The position numbers were made by a program, and so were the translations under genes. A model generated the notes under the pieces. That model ran no database searches. It was not told where the DNA came from and saw only the letters and a list, made by a program, of their open reading frames with translations. Shown one piece after another: positions 13,224 to 13,935 of a stretch of DNA of 13,935 nt (positions are counted from its first letter, which is position 1; each line of letters begins with the position of its first letter). Source of the DNA: Dehalococcoidia bacterium (GTDB lineage Bacteria; Chloroflexota; Dehalococcoidia; JAUYDP01); contig JAUYDP010000352.1 of assembly GCA_030691805.1 (NCBI GenBank), positions 1 through 13,935 of the forward strand, in the 5' to 3' direction.

Positions 13224-13333
13224 TTCCTTACTTTCTCCTTTTCCAAATCTCGGGTCATCCTTGAATTGGTCCTTTTGGGGCTTTCTACCGTTATCTCGGG
13301 CTATCTTACTGACCGGGCTTGGCGCCCGATGGA

Positions 13334-13579
13334 TCAGGCGACACCCTTCTCAGTCTTCATCTTGCTGAGCAACTCCGAACCTAGGCATTTGTCAGCAAAA
13401 TCGCACCACTCCCAACAACCGGACTTCATCTCTCGAGGCACCACGTTCTTGCAGGATGGGCACGTGGCCCTGGCCTCGTCAGACCAGATCTCCACCTCTC
13501 CCTTGCAAAAGGGACACTCGATATAGTCGGGGACCGGCTGCTTTAGAGTCTGACTTCCCGGGCATTTAAACAGGTCCAT
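13334..13579 (-). CDS. Small Cys-rich zinc-ribbon protein, function unknown
   Basis: This 81-residue protein has eight cysteines: Cys6, the CxxC pairs Cys22/25 (ECPFCKGEVEIW) and Cys40/43 (TCPSCKNVV), then Cys55 and 59 (CWEWC) and Cys65 (DKCLG). The two CxxC pairs form a zinc ribbon or rubredoxin-like knuckle. The extra C-terminal cysteines in CWEWCDFADKC could hold a second metal or an Fe-S cluster. Proteins of this pattern are, from memory, common as small hypotheticals in strict anaerobes, but I know no assigned function. The ATG at 13579 is well placed after AAGGGG with a six-base gap. A weak promoter-like pair lies about 25 bases above it (TTGCTA and TAAGAT, 18-bp spacer). Its neighbour is a NifU-like scaffold, which makes a role in Fe-S or metal handling plausible, as inference only. 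Confidence 0.75.
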   Translation of the reverse strand: MDLFKCPGSQTLKQPVPDYIECPFCKGEVEIWSDEARATCPSCKNVVPREMKSGCWEWCDFADKCLGSELLSKMKTEKGVA

Positions 13580-13935
13580 CCGAAACCCCTTGTATATATC
13601 TTACTCTACAGGGATAGCTTATAGCAAACGCTTCGTCTCCATGATACGGCCCTGAAGCATTTGGCTATAGGACTTTTGTCACATAGCGAGAGGAACAAGG
13701 AACAAGGAACAAGGAACAAGGAACAAGGAACGGGGAACAAGGAACAAGGGTATTGGATACGGGGTTCAGAGTACAGGGTGTTGAGACGAGAGGGTGGAAA
13801 GCACTGCACGACCCCATTCCTGTCCACTCCTGAGTGCTTGTCCCCCGCCCTACGCCTTTCGGCGCCGGACACAGCAATTCCCTCAAATCTCGTCAGACCC
13901 GCCACTACGGGCCCATTCCGGGCACTGCCGTGAGG
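13580..13935. other. Region without a credible gene at the right window edge
   Basis: About 356 bases hold the presumed promoter of the zinc-ribbon gene (near 13580-13630) and the heptamer repeat at 13692-13747. The rest (13748-13935) is sequence in which I see no coding signal, RNA gene or hairpin of note. Open frames here on both strands run through the repeat and encode low-complexity or non-protein-like residues. Confidence 0.6.
13692..13747. repeat. Eight tandem copies of a 7-bp repeat (GGAACAA)
   Basis: Eight consecutive 7-base units, seven GGAACAA and one variant GGAACGG (13727-13733). The unit number is likely to vary between strains by slippage. On the minus strand it reads as (TTGTTCC)n. 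The repeat lies above the zinc-ribbon gene and far from its likely promoter. Confidence 0.9.

Noticed and set aside
13309..13330. Small inverted repeat (CGGGC/GCCCG) near the zinc-ribbon stop codon as a terminator
   Set aside because: Only five base pairs with no T-run; too weak to support.
13606..13933. Open frames on both strands at the right edge
   Set aside because: They read through the GGAACAA repeat, giving low-complexity residues, and lack ribosome binding sites or family likeness.

Overview
The window looks like a chromosomal segment of an anaerobic, GC-rich bacterium. The best guess is a member of the Chloroflexota (Dehalococcoidia-like): it combines a thiolase/HMG-CoA-synthase-like/MaoC/SDR acyl-CoA cluster with a metG-tatD-polyprenyl synthase run, a NifU-like scaffold, a Cys-rich zinc-ribbon protein and many TTG/GTG starts. 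This assignment is inference from gene content. No rRNA, tRNA or CRISPR array was seen.

Region 1 (1-2453) is mobile and damaged. A minus-strand fragment (1-593) is the C-terminal half of a BioB/HydE-like radical SAM protein. Its 5' half is missing, and the break falls exactly at the end of a 133-bp palindromic, MITE-like repeat. That repeat (594-604 plus 2269-2390) is itself split by a complete IS1182-family element (605-2263) with terminal inverted repeats, a 5-bp direct repeat CTGAG, its own promoter, a leader hairpin and a very GC-rich 3' hairpin.

Region 2 (2454-7202, all minus strand) is an acyl-CoA cluster read leftwards from a near-consensus sigma-70-type promoter at 7291-7319. Its genes in order are an SDR dehydrogenase, a degenerate MaoC-fold protein, a catalytic MaoC hydratase, a 33-codon ORF of unknown status, an HMG-CoA-synthase-like protein fused to a DUF35 zinc-ribbon/OB domain, a block of about 3.5 tandem 73-bp repeats, and an SCPx-type thiolase. 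Together they would supply hydration, oxidation and C-C bond cleavage (or the reverse, condensation) of a CoA thioester. The HMG-CoA-synthase-like partner appears to lack all three canonical catalytic residues, so this may be an undescribed variant of the thiolase-DUF35-HMGS complex.

Region 3 (7203-12914, plus strand) is a tight housekeeping operon: metG, tatD, a polyprenyl diphosphate synthase, a LysR regulator and a FemAB-like aminoacyl transferase. Several genes overlap or nearly touch. It ends at a perfect 12-bp hairpin (12944-12970) that also lies at the 3' end of the convergent genes.

Region 4 (13002-13935, minus strand genes) holds a stand-alone NifU C-terminal-domain protein downstream of an 81-residue Cys-rich zinc-ribbon protein. 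After these comes about 350 bases without a credible gene that contains eight copies of a 7-bp tandem repeat.
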